Below are positions 7,929-14,985 of a stretch of DNA of 27,674 nt, piece after piece. The stretch lies in contig JAURFZ010000004.1 in assembly GCA_030834045.1 (NCBI GenBank), positions 1-27,674 on the forward strand. The letters run 5' to 3'. This DNA comes from Burkholderiales bacterium (GTDB lineage: Bacteria; Pseudomonadota; Gammaproteobacteria; Burkholderiales; Burkholderiaceae_A). A program made the translations under genes and the position numbers. The notes under the pieces are model-generated. The model had not been told where the DNA came from. It saw nothing but the letters and a program-made list of their open reading frames with translations, and ran no database searches. Positions within the stretch are counted from its first letter, which is position 1. Every line of letters begins with the position of its first letter.

Positions 7929-8681
7929 TCAGAACTGATAGCGACGAAGCCCACCATCGACCGGAATGACTGTGCCAGTAATGTACTGAGCAAGCGGAGA
8001 ACATAAAAAGATCGCCAGGGCTGCGAGGTCTTCAGGCTCGCCATAACGACCCATGGGAATCTCGTGCTCAGACTGCCAGGCGCGGTATTCTGGGGTGTAG
8101 TTTCGTAGGATCTGATCGCTCATTATTCTTCCTGGCGGAAGTGAATTCACCGTGACGCCTTTCTTACCGACCTCTCGTGAAAGGCCTTTAGCCCATGAGT
8201 GCATTGCTGCTTTCGCACAAAATGCACCGTTGATACCGTCGGGTTCGGACTTGCCAGTAATGTTAATAACTCTTCCCCAGCCATTGGCCATCATCTGGTC
8301 GATGAGTTTATGGGTCAGCTGGCGATGACGGGTGAAATTTAGGGTCATCGCCTCGTTCCAGGTTTCTTCTGCAGTGTGCAATTGGAAGGGCCTGGATCCT
8401 CCGGCATTGTTGATTAGTATGTCAACCCTTCCGAGACCCTCAAGTGCGCTTCGTGCAACGGCCTCTGCCGAATCCTCTGCCATTGCATCCTGAACGATGA
8501 TAACTGGGGTTGCACCGCCCTCGGCGACAATTTCCTTAGCTACTTCGTGAAGGTTTTCCCGCCGACGGCCTGTGATTGCCAGATGCACGCCTTCGGCAGC
8601 AAGCCCTTTAGCAATGGCCCTGCCAATACCCGAACTCGCCCCCGTGACGACACCAGTCTTCTTGCCAAGCTGCAAATCCAT
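7929..8681 (-). CDS. SDR-family oxidoreductase with altered active site
   Basis: A 250-residue Rossmann protein of the classical short-chain dehydrogenase/reductase length. The cofactor motif TGASSGIG is at 13-20, NNAG at 91-94, and the C-terminal ITGTVIPVDGG is standard. The R38-R41 cluster (TGRRREN) after beta-2 favours NADP(H). The expected YxxxK active site is not present: around K157 the sequence reads GAFCAK, with Ala where Tyr should be and no Tyr nearby. It may be a reductase with different acid-base chemistry, or non-catalytic. A strong AAGGAGG ribosome site precedes the ATG. It is the first gene of the tcuAB unit and divergent from gntR, so it is probably under that regulator. The substrate is unknown. 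Confidence 0.85.
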   Translation of the reverse strand: MDLQLGKKTGVVTGASSGIGRAIAKGLAAEGVHLAITGRRRENLHEVAKEIVAEGGATPVIIVQDAMAEDSAEAVARSALEGLGRVDILINNAGGSRPFQLHTAEETWNEAMTLNFTRHRQLTHKLIDQMMANGWGRVINITGKSEPDGINGAFCAKAAMHSWAKGLSREVGKKGVTVNSLPPGRIMSDQILRNYTPEYRAWQSEHEIPMGRYGEPEDLAALAIFLCSPLAQYITGTVIPVDGGLRRYQF

Positions 8682-8705
8682 ACAGGCTCCTCCTTATTGT
8701 TTTAA

Positions 8706-8725
8706 TTGTACACAATGGTATACAA
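8706..8725. promoter_or_regulatory. Tandem GntR/FadR-type operator
   Basis: Two abutting decamers, TTGTACACAA (8706-8715) and TGGTATACAA (8716-8725), each fit the TNGT-N2-ACNA consensus of FadR-subfamily GntR regulators. They lie between the divergent SDR-tcuAB unit and the gntR gene. On the minus strand TACAAT (8710-8705) is a good -10 for the SDR gene and is covered by the first decamer, which suggests repression. Binding by the adjacent regulator is inference. Confidence 0.6.
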
Positions 8726-8762
8726 ATAAATACGAGCGATCAAATCCCGGTTATGATCAAGC

Positions 8763-9398
8763 GTGACTTACGCAGACCAGGCCTACCAGGGAATCCTTCG
8801 CAGGATTCAAACGGGGGAACTCCGCCAGGGCGACAGGCTTACCGAAGACAGGATTGCCGAAGGGCTTGGCATGAGCCGAACACCGGTTCGCGAGGCTTTG
8901 AATCGTCTTGTAAGTCGCGGGCTCGTCGAGGTTTCACTGGGTCGCACCTTGGCGATTCGTCGACTCGAACGTGCCCAAGTGATCGAGCTCTACGAAATGC
9001 GGCAGATCTTGGAGGGAGCAGCGGCACGGCTTGCCGCCAAACATGCCTCAAAGGCAGAAATTTATTCTCTGGAGAACCTACTTGAGAGGACTCGCCCTGA
9101 GAATGGCAAGCTCGCTCTCTCTCCCGACGCCATGGCAAAATTAAACACAGAATTCCATGATGGCATTTTGCAGGCGAGTCACAATCGCTACCTTCAGGAT
9201 CAGTCAGAGCAGCTCAGAGAGTCCCTCTGGCTGCTTGTCGGAACAACTTTTTCGGTAAAGGGTCGATCCAAGGCGGCCTATGGAGAACATGCCTTAATCC
9301 TTCAGGCAATCGCCGCAGGCGACGAGTCTGGCGCTGAAGAGGTGGCAAGACAGCATATTGAGCGATCGCTAGAGGCTCGCCTGACTATGGATGGCTAA
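8763..9398 (+). CDS. GntR-family transcriptional regulator, FCD (FadR) subfamily
   Basis: A 211-residue repressor-type regulator. Residues 3-68 are the winged helix-turn-helix (LTEDRIAEGLGMSRTPVREALNRLVSRGLVE). Residues 75-205 are the helical FCD ligand domain, with candidate metal ligands N128, H132, H176 and H198. FCD domains usually sense small carboxylates. The start must be GTG 8763: an in-frame TGA lies at 8754-8756 and the DNA-binding domain begins at once. There is no Shine-Dalgarno sequence, and a TATGAT hexamer at 8752-8757 raises the possibility of a leaderless message. It is divergent from SDR-tcuAB and probably autoregulated. Its stop (TAA 9396-9398) overlaps the stop of the convergent chrA-like gene. 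Confidence 0.93.
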   Translation: MTYADQAYQGILRRIQTGELRQGDRLTEDRIAEGLGMSRTPVREALNRLVSRGLVEVSLGRTLAIRRLERAQVIELYEMRQILEGAAARLAAKHASKAEIYSLENLLERTRPENGKLALSPDAMAKLNTEFHDGILQASHNRYLQDQSEQLRESLWLLVGTTFSVKGRSKAAYGEHALILQAIAAGDESGAEEVARQHIERSLEARLTMDG

Positions 9399-9952
9399 GT
9401 TGCGGGAACCGACTGCAGAAAACCAAAACCTCCGACAATCGCGCCAACGATAATCGAGTAAAGGGGTGCAAGCCTTGTGAAATACGCAACTGCAGTACTA
9501 AAGAGCATAAGAGCCCAGACCCGCCACTCACCGACCCAGGGTTTGATCAAGACGATCGCAGTTGCGAAAGTTAGGCCAATGGCCACGGGTGCAAGCCCCT
9601 CCCTAAGGGCTTTCATCCAGATTGAATTTGAGTTTGCAAGCACTTTACGGCCGGCATAGATCGCCAAGAGCGCCGAGGGAATGAGAGCGCCCATCGTCGT
9701 AGCTAGAGCTCCCCAGAAACCCGCGGCCTGCCAGCCAAGAACGGTCACAAACATGACGTTAGGCCCAGGTGCAGACTGGGCGAGAGCAATTGAACTAATA
9801 AACTGTGTGTCGTTGAGCAGGCCTTTTTCAACGACAAGGTAGCTATGCATGGTGGGCGCGAGCGCTAATGCCCCGCCCGTGGCCAACAACGAGAGCATAA
9901 AAAACCGTGTAAATATTTCGAAAATTAAAGGCCAGCCAATATCAGGAGCCAT
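9395..9952 (-). CDS. Chromate transporter-like protein, short ChrA domain (second of pair)
   Basis: A 185-residue hydrophobic inner-membrane protein with one CHR domain of about six helices. The family motif ALAQSAPGPNVMFVTVLGW (PGPN) lies near residues 56-74. Full-length ChrA has two such domains; here each half is a separate gene, the known short-chain CHR arrangement. It overlaps the upstream chrA-like gene by 11 bp, so both are likely made together and assemble as a heterodimer. CHR proteins export chromate as anions, but many are untested. In this carboxylate region another anion is possible. Confidence 0.85.
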   Translation of the reverse strand: MAPDIGWPLIFEIFTRFFMLSLLATGGALALAPTMHSYLVVEKGLLNDTQFISSIALAQSAPGPNVMFVTVLGWQAAGFWGALATTMGALIPSALLAIYAGRKVLANSNSIWMKALREGLAPVAIGLTFATAIVLIKPWVGEWRVWALMLFSTAVAYFTRLAPLYSIIVGAIVGGFGFLQSVPAT

Positions 9953-10508
9953 CTGTTTTTATCTTCTTTTCCTGAGATCGAAGCTGAAAAAAACGAATCA
10001 AAATCGCGGGGATTCCGAAAACCAAAATGGTTTGGGGCAGTGAGAGGCCGCCGAAGCCAACCGCCACAATTGTGCCAGCTATGGCGATCCAACCAACTCT
10101 GTAATGGCCCTGCGAGCCCGCCAACCGAATTCCCATCGCGATAACAAGGCCGATGGAGACAGCCCCCATGCCAAGCAGTGCGCCTTTCGTGATGGGACTA
10201 TCGGCGACCGCCTGAAAGGCTAATGTCAGCAGGGAAACCAGAATTATTGGGAACGTCAGACATCCCATCATTGCAGAAAAGCCGCCGCGCCAGCCTTGGA
10301 ATTTGTCCCCCAACATGATGGCGAGGTTGATGATGTTGGGCCCTGGCATGGCCTGGGATACTGCAAGCATCTCCACGAACTCTTTTCGGATAAGCCAATT
10401 TCGCTCGGTCACAATTAAACGTTCAGCGAGGGGCAAGACACCCCCAAAGGCCTGCATCGACATTTTGGAAAATGCCCAAAAAAGCTCTGACACACCGGGT
10501 TTAATCAT
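9942..10508 (-). CDS. Chromate transporter-like protein, short ChrA domain (first of pair)
   Basis: A 188-residue membrane protein beginning MIKPGVSELFWAFSKMSMQAFGG, typical of the first CHR-domain helix. The PGPN signature appears in LAVSQAMPGPNIINLAIMLG. The open frame extends upstream to 10877, but that stretch is Cys/Arg-rich, runs across the tctC start on the other strand, and is not ChrA-like, so I place the start at ATG 10508. No clear ribosome site precedes it. Its 3' end overlaps the second chrA half by 11 bp. It is divergent from tctC across 165 bp. Confidence 0.83.
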   Translation of the reverse strand: MIKPGVSELFWAFSKMSMQAFGGVLPLAERLIVTERNWLIRKEFVEMLAVSQAMPGPNIINLAIMLGDKFQGWRGGFSAMMGCLTFPIILVSLLTLAFQAVADSPITKGALLGMGAVSIGLVIAMGIRLAGSQGHYRVGWIAIAGTIVAVGFGGLSLPQTILVFGIPAILIRFFQLRSQEKKIKTDGS

Positions 10509-10634
10509 GGGATTAAAAGAAAACCAATAACTTCGAAGATTTACGAAAAAAGAAGCGGAGTGTCGAAACGCAAAGCTAAGTATTCTCCCTAGGGCGCAAA
10601 AATTAAGCAAGTAGTATCTTCGACCCTGTAGAGT

Positions 10635-10644
10635 TTGTGTACCG
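10635..10644. promoter_or_regulatory. Weak GntR-type operator-like decamer upstream of tctC
   Basis: TTGTGTACCG lies 30 bp before the tctC start and matches TNGT-N2-ACNA at all fixed positions except the last. It could bring the transporter under the same regulator as tcuAB. One such match is expected by chance often enough that this is only a lead. Confidence 0.25.
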
Positions 10645-10673
10645 TAAAGTTTTTGTAACCAAAGGAGAAATAA

Positions 10674-11690
10674 GTGAAACAACCCCAGAAAAGGCAAACG
10701 CTGGCACGTCTGGCTACTGTCGCCGGCATTGCCATTGCAGGTGCAGGTGCAGGTATTCCGGTCATCAGCATGGCCCAGAGTTTTCCATCCAAGCCTGTAA
10801 CGATTCTGGTTCCTTTCGACCCAGGTGGGTTTAACGACCGTATCGCTAGGGCTTTTGCCCCTTACCTTCAAAAACAATTGGGCCAGCCTGTGACGGTTGT
10901 GAACCGTGGAGGTTCAGGGGCCTTGTTAGGTCATACCTTCTTACTTCAGCAACCGGCCGACGGCCACATGATTGCCATGTCTTCGGTAAACTATGTAGCT
11001 ACAAACATTGGCATTGCTAACGCAAAGTTTAAGCTCACCGACTTCGATATTTTGAATCTTCCTTCAAACGACTACAGCCTGTTGGCAACCTCGTTTGACT
11101 CCAAGTGGAAGAACATGAAGCAGGTCATTGATGCCTTAAAGCAAGATCCGAAGAGTGTCTCAATTGGCGTTCAGCCCGGCTCTGCCGACTTAATTAACAT
11201 CACCCTCATGCTCAAAGCCCATGGTATTGATCCTGCCCAGGTGCGTATCGTGACATTTAAAGGTGGTGGCCCAACCCGTAATGCAGTGCTCGGCGGCACT
11301 GTAGATATCGGTCTTGTTGGTGCAGAGGGCTGGGTTGCTCTGACATCCCGCATCGACCCCCTGATGGTCTTTACAGACGAGAGGCTTGACTCATGGAAAG
11401 ACACTCCGACTGTGGAAGAGTATGCAAAGGCCAACAAAATGACCATCGAATGGGTACCCGGCTCGCAGCGAGGCTGGACCTTGGCAGCGGAAGTTGGCCA
11501 AAAAAACCCTCAGGTGCGTGCGAAGTGGGTCGATGTTATTCAAAAGGCCATGAATGATCCGAAGTGGATTGAGACTGCAACGGAGTTGAAGTACCCGAAC
11601 CCGTGGTACGGTCCAGAGAAGTCTCAGGCAATGTACCTAAAAGGAAGCAATACCCTTTTCAAGTATATGGATCTCATCAAGAAGAAGTAA
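10674..11690 (+). CDS. tctC: Tripartite tricarboxylate transporter substrate-binding protein (Bug/TctC)
   Basis: A 338-residue periplasmic receptor. It has a positively charged N-terminus, a hydrophobic stretch (residues about 10-31) and a likely cleavage near ISMAQ-SFPSKP, as in most Bug proteins. The mature start FPSKPVTILVPFDPGG, the ligand-loop region GGSGALLGHTFLLQQPADGHM, and GGGPTRNAVLGGTVDIG are family hallmarks. These proteins bind mono-, di- or tricarboxylates with high affinity and feed them to TctA/TctB. The start is GTG 10674 behind a strong AAAGGAG. It is the first gene of tctC-tctB-tctA, and a hairpin after it probably sets its excess over the membrane subunits. Ligand identity cannot be read from sequence. 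Confidence 0.93.
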   Translation: MKQPQKRQTLARLATVAGIAIAGAGAGIPVISMAQSFPSKPVTILVPFDPGGFNDRIARAFAPYLQKQLGQPVTVVNRGGSGALLGHTFLLQQPADGHMIAMSSVNYVATNIGIANAKFKLTDFDILNLPSNDYSLLATSFDSKWKNMKQVIDALKQDPKSVSIGVQPGSADLINITLMLKAHGIDPAQVRIVTFKGGGPTRNAVLGGTVDIGLVGAEGWVALTSRIDPLMVFTDERLDSWKDTPTVEEYAKANKMTIEWVPGSQRGWTLAAEVGQKNPQVRAKWVDVIQKAMNDPKWIETATELKYPNPWYGPEKSQAMYLKGSNTLFKYMDLIKKK

Positions 11691-11720
11691 GCTAACACGC
11701 GGTAGTTCGTTGCGTATAGA

Positions 11721-11752
11721 CTCGGCAGAGATAGATTTCCCTGCCGAGTTTT
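11721..11752 (+). terminator. Intercistronic hairpin between tctC and tctB (attenuator-type)
   Basis: A perfect 8-bp stem, CTCGGCAG (11721-11728) with CTGCCGAG (11741-11748), a 12-nt loop and a short TTTT tail. It sits 30 bp after tctC and 20 bp before tctB. The short T-run suggests a leaky terminator or an mRNA-stabilising hairpin, which would give more receptor than membrane subunits. Confidence 0.75.
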
Positions 11753-11772
11753 CACATTAGAGAATCTTGTTT

Positions 11773-12249
11773 ATGCCAGTCATCTCCTCCCGGCGCATCA
11801 CAGTTGACTGGGGTCATCTGCTGATGATCCTAGCAATTGCTGCCTGGACTCTGTGGTACCTCGTCGACCTGCGTTCGGTGTCACTGGACCCGGAAAATAC
11901 TCTTCTCGTACAGCCTTTGAGCATTATTTTGCTGCTTATGTTGGCAGCCGTTTTGCCGCAGTGTTTTCGTACAGAGAAATTGCCCGCAGAACTCAAGCCC
12001 GAGATTTTAGACGTGCCTAGTTCTCTCAGGATTCTAGCCATCATGGTGGCCTTTGTTGGCCTGGTCTGGTGCATGTTCGCAGTGGGGTTTGATGTAGCTG
12101 TTTTTTTGTTTTGTTTCATTGGGCTGGCAATCTGCGGTGAGCGCCGTTGGTGGGCCATGCTCATTTTTGCTCTGCTTTGCTCGGTGGTCATGGTGAAGGG
12201 CTACCAACTCCTTGCCCCCTTCCCAATGCCGAACCTTATACTGGGCTAA
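11773..12249 (+). CDS. tctB: Tripartite tricarboxylate transporter small membrane subunit
   Basis: A 158-residue inner-membrane protein with four predicted helices (about 13-32, 46-64, 88-108 and 110-145), fitting the poorly conserved TctB family. It partners with TctA in proton- or sodium-driven uptake of the acid delivered by TctC. I prefer ATG 11773; a TTG at 11767 in the same frame is possible, since an AGAGAA precedes both. The stop TAA overlaps the first base of the tctA ATG (TAATG), indicating coupled translation. Assignment rests on topology and its place between tctC and tctA. Confidence 0.88.
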   Translation: MPVISSRRITVDWGHLLMILAIAAWTLWYLVDLRSVSLDPENTLLVQPLSIILLLMLAAVLPQCFRTEKLPAELKPEILDVPSSLRILAIMVAFVGLVWCMFAVGFDVAVFLFCFIGLAICGERRWWAMLIFALLCSVVMVKGYQLLAPFPMPNLILG

Positions 12250-13784
12250 TGACGATGATTGACGCAGTCGCCCTCGATACGGCCCTAACCCTTCTCTCCA
12301 CCAGCCTTGATGCCTGGATCTGGGTGATTCCAGGTCTTTTAATTGGGCTTGTCTTTGGAGCCTTGCCTGGCATTTCTATAACCATGGCCATGGCCTTGTT
12401 TCTGCCCATGACGCTTTACATGGAGTTTCTGCCCGCCATCATTTTTCTTACATCCATCTTCACTGGGGCAGGCTTTGGCGGCTCCGTTCCCGCCGTGCTG
12501 ATGAATATTCCGGGAACATCGTCTGCTGTGGCTACCACCTTCGATGGCTATCCGATGGCTAGAAAAGGAATGCACAACGAGGCGCTGGGGGCGGCCCTCG
12601 GGGCCTCAGTCACTGGTGCTCTAGTTAGTTATACGGTCTTATTTTTTCTCATCGTGCCTCTGTCTAATCTGGTAATTAAAATGGGCCCGCTGGAAATGCT
12701 GGGCATTACTGTGTGGGGCCTGCTTATGCTGGGCTCGCTCACGGGCGTTAGCCTTCTGCGGGGCATGATCGCAGGGGTACTAGGCGTGTTGATTGGTACC
12801 GTGGGGATGAACACTGCGGGCTACCTACGTGGGACCATGGACATTCCGGAATTGCTCGACGGTGTCTCAAAGGTCCCGGCACTGATGGGCCTCTTGGCTG
12901 CGAGCGCTCTGTTTAGCCTTGTAAATTCAAAGTTCATTATCGACAGCGATGCTGGCAGAGAGCTCAGCGCCAAACGCATGCTGGTTGGTTTTCTTAGTAT
13001 TTTTAAGCATAAGGTCTGTCAGATCCGGGGCACTCTGATTGGCATTTTTATCGGTGCAACCCCTGGGGTTGGCTCCTCGGTCTCAAATCTCTTGTCTTAT
13101 TCGGAGGCAAAGCGTAACTCGTCCGATCCGGACTCGTTTGGAAAAGGAAATATAGAGGGGGTCATCGCCGCGGAATCCGCAAACAGCAGCTCAGAGGGCG
13201 GTTCAATGGCTACCATGCTGGCCTTGGGCATACCGGGTGGTGGCGCTACGGCGGTGCTACTTGCAGCCTTTGCTATGCATAACGTTGTAGGTGGGCCTAA
13301 CTTTGTTGATAAAAGCAAAGATGTGGTCTACACCATCCTTCTTAGTAATGTTGGCCAGTGTCTGTTGTTATTCCCGGTTGGCTTTTTGTTCATCTACTTT
13401 GCAAGTTCTTTGGTGAAGGTGCCGTTGAGGTTCCTCATTCCTGCGGTACTGACTGCTGCCGTATTTGGTGCCTATGCCCTAGATAACTCATCATCTGGAC
13501 CCATCACGCTGGTGTTCTTCGCAATTTTTGGCTGGGTCTTGGCCCGTTATAAATATCCGCCAGCAGCGGTGGTGGTGGGCATGCTGCTTGGAGGCTTGGT
13601 TGAAAATGAGGCGCTAAAGACCATGCAGATCAGTGACGGCCACCTAGGCTATGTGTTTGAGCGGCCTGCTGCCATCATTATCTTCGCCCTCATGATGCTC
13701 TCAATCGCTCTAACGATTCGTGTCAAGATAAAGAAATCCAAAGAGCGCAGACTGCTTGAACAACAGGGGTCTAGCACCGCCTAG
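12249..13784 (+). CDS. tctA: Tripartite tricarboxylate transporter large membrane subunit
   Basis: A 511-residue permease with about 12 helices. Family motifs are GLVFGALPGISITMAMALFLPMT near the N-terminus, GTSSAVATTFDGYPMARKG, and the second GATPGVGSSVSNLLSYSEAKR followed by AESANSSSEGGSMATMLALGIPGGG. These paired motifs are thought to form the substrate path. The start at ATG 12249 overlaps the tctB stop; ATG 12255 is an alternative. A longer frame from 12147 was rejected because it runs inside tctB. The stop TAG (13782-13784) is created by a decameric tandem repeat that begins at 13771, so the last few residues (SSTA) are repeat-encoded. Confidence 0.95.
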   Translation: MTMIDAVALDTALTLLSTSLDAWIWVIPGLLIGLVFGALPGISITMAMALFLPMTLYMEFLPAIIFLTSIFTGAGFGGSVPAVLMNIPGTSSAVATTFDGYPMARKGMHNEALGAALGASVTGALVSYTVLFFLIVPLSNLVIKMGPLEMLGITVWGLLMLGSLTGVSLLRGMIAGVLGVLIGTVGMNTAGYLRGTMDIPELLDGVSKVPALMGLLAASALFSLVNSKFIIDSDAGRELSAKRMLVGFLSIFKHKVCQIRGTLIGIFIGATPGVGSSVSNLLSYSEAKRNSSDPDSFGKGNIEGVIAAESANSSSEGGSMATMLALGIPGGGATAVLLAAFAMHNVVGGPNFVDKSKDVVYTILLSNVGQCLLLFPVGFLFIYFASSLVKVPLRFLIPAVLTAAVFGAYALDNSSSGPITLVFFAIFGWVLARYKYPPAAVVVGMLLGGLVENEALKTMQISDGHLGYVFERPAAIIIFALMMLSIALTIRVKIKKSKERRLLEQQGSSTA

Positions 13785-13848
13785 CACCGCCTAGCACTGA
13801 CGCTAGCACTGCCCAGCACCGCTTAAAACCGCCTAGCACCGCCCAGCA
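13771..13848. repeat. Degenerate decamer tandem repeat (CTAGCACCGC)n
   Basis: Units of 10 bp: two perfect CTAGCACCGC copies (13771-13790), CTAGCACTGA (13791-13800), a CG spacer, CTAGCACTGC (13803-13812), CCAGCACCGC (13813-13822), TTAAAACCGC (13823-13832), CTAGCACCGC (13833-13842), and a partial CCAGCA (13843-13848). It spans the tctA stop codon and ends about 10 bp before the convergent enolase-superfamily gene stop. This looks like replication-slippage expansion. It is far too short and contiguous to be a CRISPR array. Confidence 0.9.
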
Positions 13849-13857
13849 AGTAAGTTT

Positions 13858-14985
13858 TTATATTGCGACGTTTTCGAAAAATCGGAATCGTTGCAGTTTT
13901 TCTTCGTCTAGCTCTACCCCAATGCCATGGCCATGAGGAATCGTAAGCCGGCCCGTACTGAGGTCGAGCTTGTGTTTCACAATATCGTCGGTGGTTTTGA
14001 TGGGCCCTACACACTCAAGGCCTGAGAGTACAGCCTTGCTGGTACTGGCCAACAAGATTTCCGCCATGGTGTTGATGCCAAGCCCAAAGCCATGGCCGAT
14101 TACGATCCCAAGCCCCGCTGCCTCGGCTGTGGCCATCATGCGCGAAGTTCTTAAAAAACCGCCTTGCTTCATGACTTTTAGCTTCACAATATCGGCCGCC
14201 TGCAGTTCAATGATCCGAATCAGGTCTTGAAAGTCGGTGATTGATTCATCAGCCATGATAGGAATCTTCACTGCGTCTTTAACGGCCCTAAGGCCTTCAA
14301 AGTCATGGGCAGCTACAGGCTGTTCCATAAGTTCTAGCTGATATGGCTCAAGCATTTTTCCAAGGGCGATTGCCTGTTCGACAGAGTAGCCTGCATTGGC
14401 ATCCACTCGAATTTTAAAATTGGGGCTTGTGGCCTTGCGTACCGCGGCGACTCGTTCCCTGTCGGCATGGATGTCTCCGCCAATCTTGACCTTCGCAGAA
14501 CGCCATCCAGCGTCGTACCAGCGTTTTGCCTCTGTGGCAGCCTCTTCGGGCGAGACAATTCCGATCCAGGCGTTGAATTCCACCTCCCTCAAAAAACTGC
14601 CTCCGAGCATACTGCTCACGCATCGCTTATGCCTTTTGCCCAGCAGGTCGGTCGCGGCCATTTCAATGGCGGCTTTAGCATCGAGAAACTGGCTAATCTG
14701 AGCGTCTAAGTGGGCCGTGAGCACATGGATGTTCTCGGGGTCCTGGCCTAAGGCGGCGGGTGCTAGGACGCTCGCAAGAGTCTCTAAAGATTGTTCAATC
14801 GTTTCAACAGAGTAGCCAGGCGAGGGGTCAATATTACCCAGCCCGACCTGACCGCTCTCATCGGTGATACGCACGACCGCACTACGTTGTTTCGTCTTGG
14901 TGATATAGGCGTTTTTAAATCCTGCGCCGACGAGTGGTACTTCAACCCCATAGACCTCTACCTTCTTTATGCGGGCTGCCATCAT
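13858..14985 (-). CDS. Enolase-superfamily (mandelate racemase/muconate lactonizing enzyme) protein
   Basis: A 375-residue two-domain enzyme. The capping domain (1-130) precedes a (beta/alpha)7-beta barrel. The visible barrel residues fit the MLE-type subgroup: K165-x-K167 (KVKIGG), metal ligands D195 (RVDAN), E221 (LMEQP) and D246 (MADES), and K270 in IVKLKVMKQGG on the other face. GHGFGLG (297-303) replaces the His of mandelate racemase. Such enzymes abstract a proton alpha to a carboxylate and catalyse racemisation, epimerisation, dehydration or cycloisomerisation. The start overlaps the stop of the upstream dioxygenase by 4 bp (ATGA), so the pair is co-translated. Substrate unknown; a carboxylate is expected. 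Confidence 0.88.
   Translation of the reverse strand: MMAARIKKVEVYGVEVPLVGAGFKNAYITKTKQRSAVVRITDESGQVGLGNIDPSPGYSVETIEQSLETLASVLAPAALGQDPENIHVLTAHLDAQISQFLDAKAAIEMAATDLLGKRHKRCVSSMLGGSFLREVEFNAWIGIVSPEEAATEAKRWYDAGWRSAKVKIGGDIHADRERVAAVRKATSPNFKIRVDANAGYSVEQAIALGKMLEPYQLELMEQPVAAHDFEGLRAVKDAVKIPIMADESITDFQDLIRIIELQAADIVKLKVMKQGGFLRTSRMMATAEAAGLGIVIGHGFGLGINTMAEILLASTSKAVLSGLECVGPIKTTDDIVKHKLDLSTGRLTIPHGHGIGVELDEEKLQRFRFFENVAI

Noticed and set aside
7919..8044. Upstream in-frame extension of tcuA to 8044
   Set aside because: The added 42 residues overlap the SDR gene, are not TcuA-like, and the FAD motif starts directly after the Met at 7918.
10509..10877. Upstream extension of the first chrA-like gene
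   Set aside because: It encodes a Cys- and Arg-rich stretch antisense to tctC with no CHR similarity; the CHR domain begins at 10508.
12147..12248. Longer tctA frame starting inside tctB
   Set aside because: The TAATG overlap at 12247-12251 is the typical coupled start; the extra 34 residues are tctB in another frame.
13771..13848. CRISPR-like array
   Set aside because: Units are 10 bp and contiguous with no spacers, and no cas genes are nearby.
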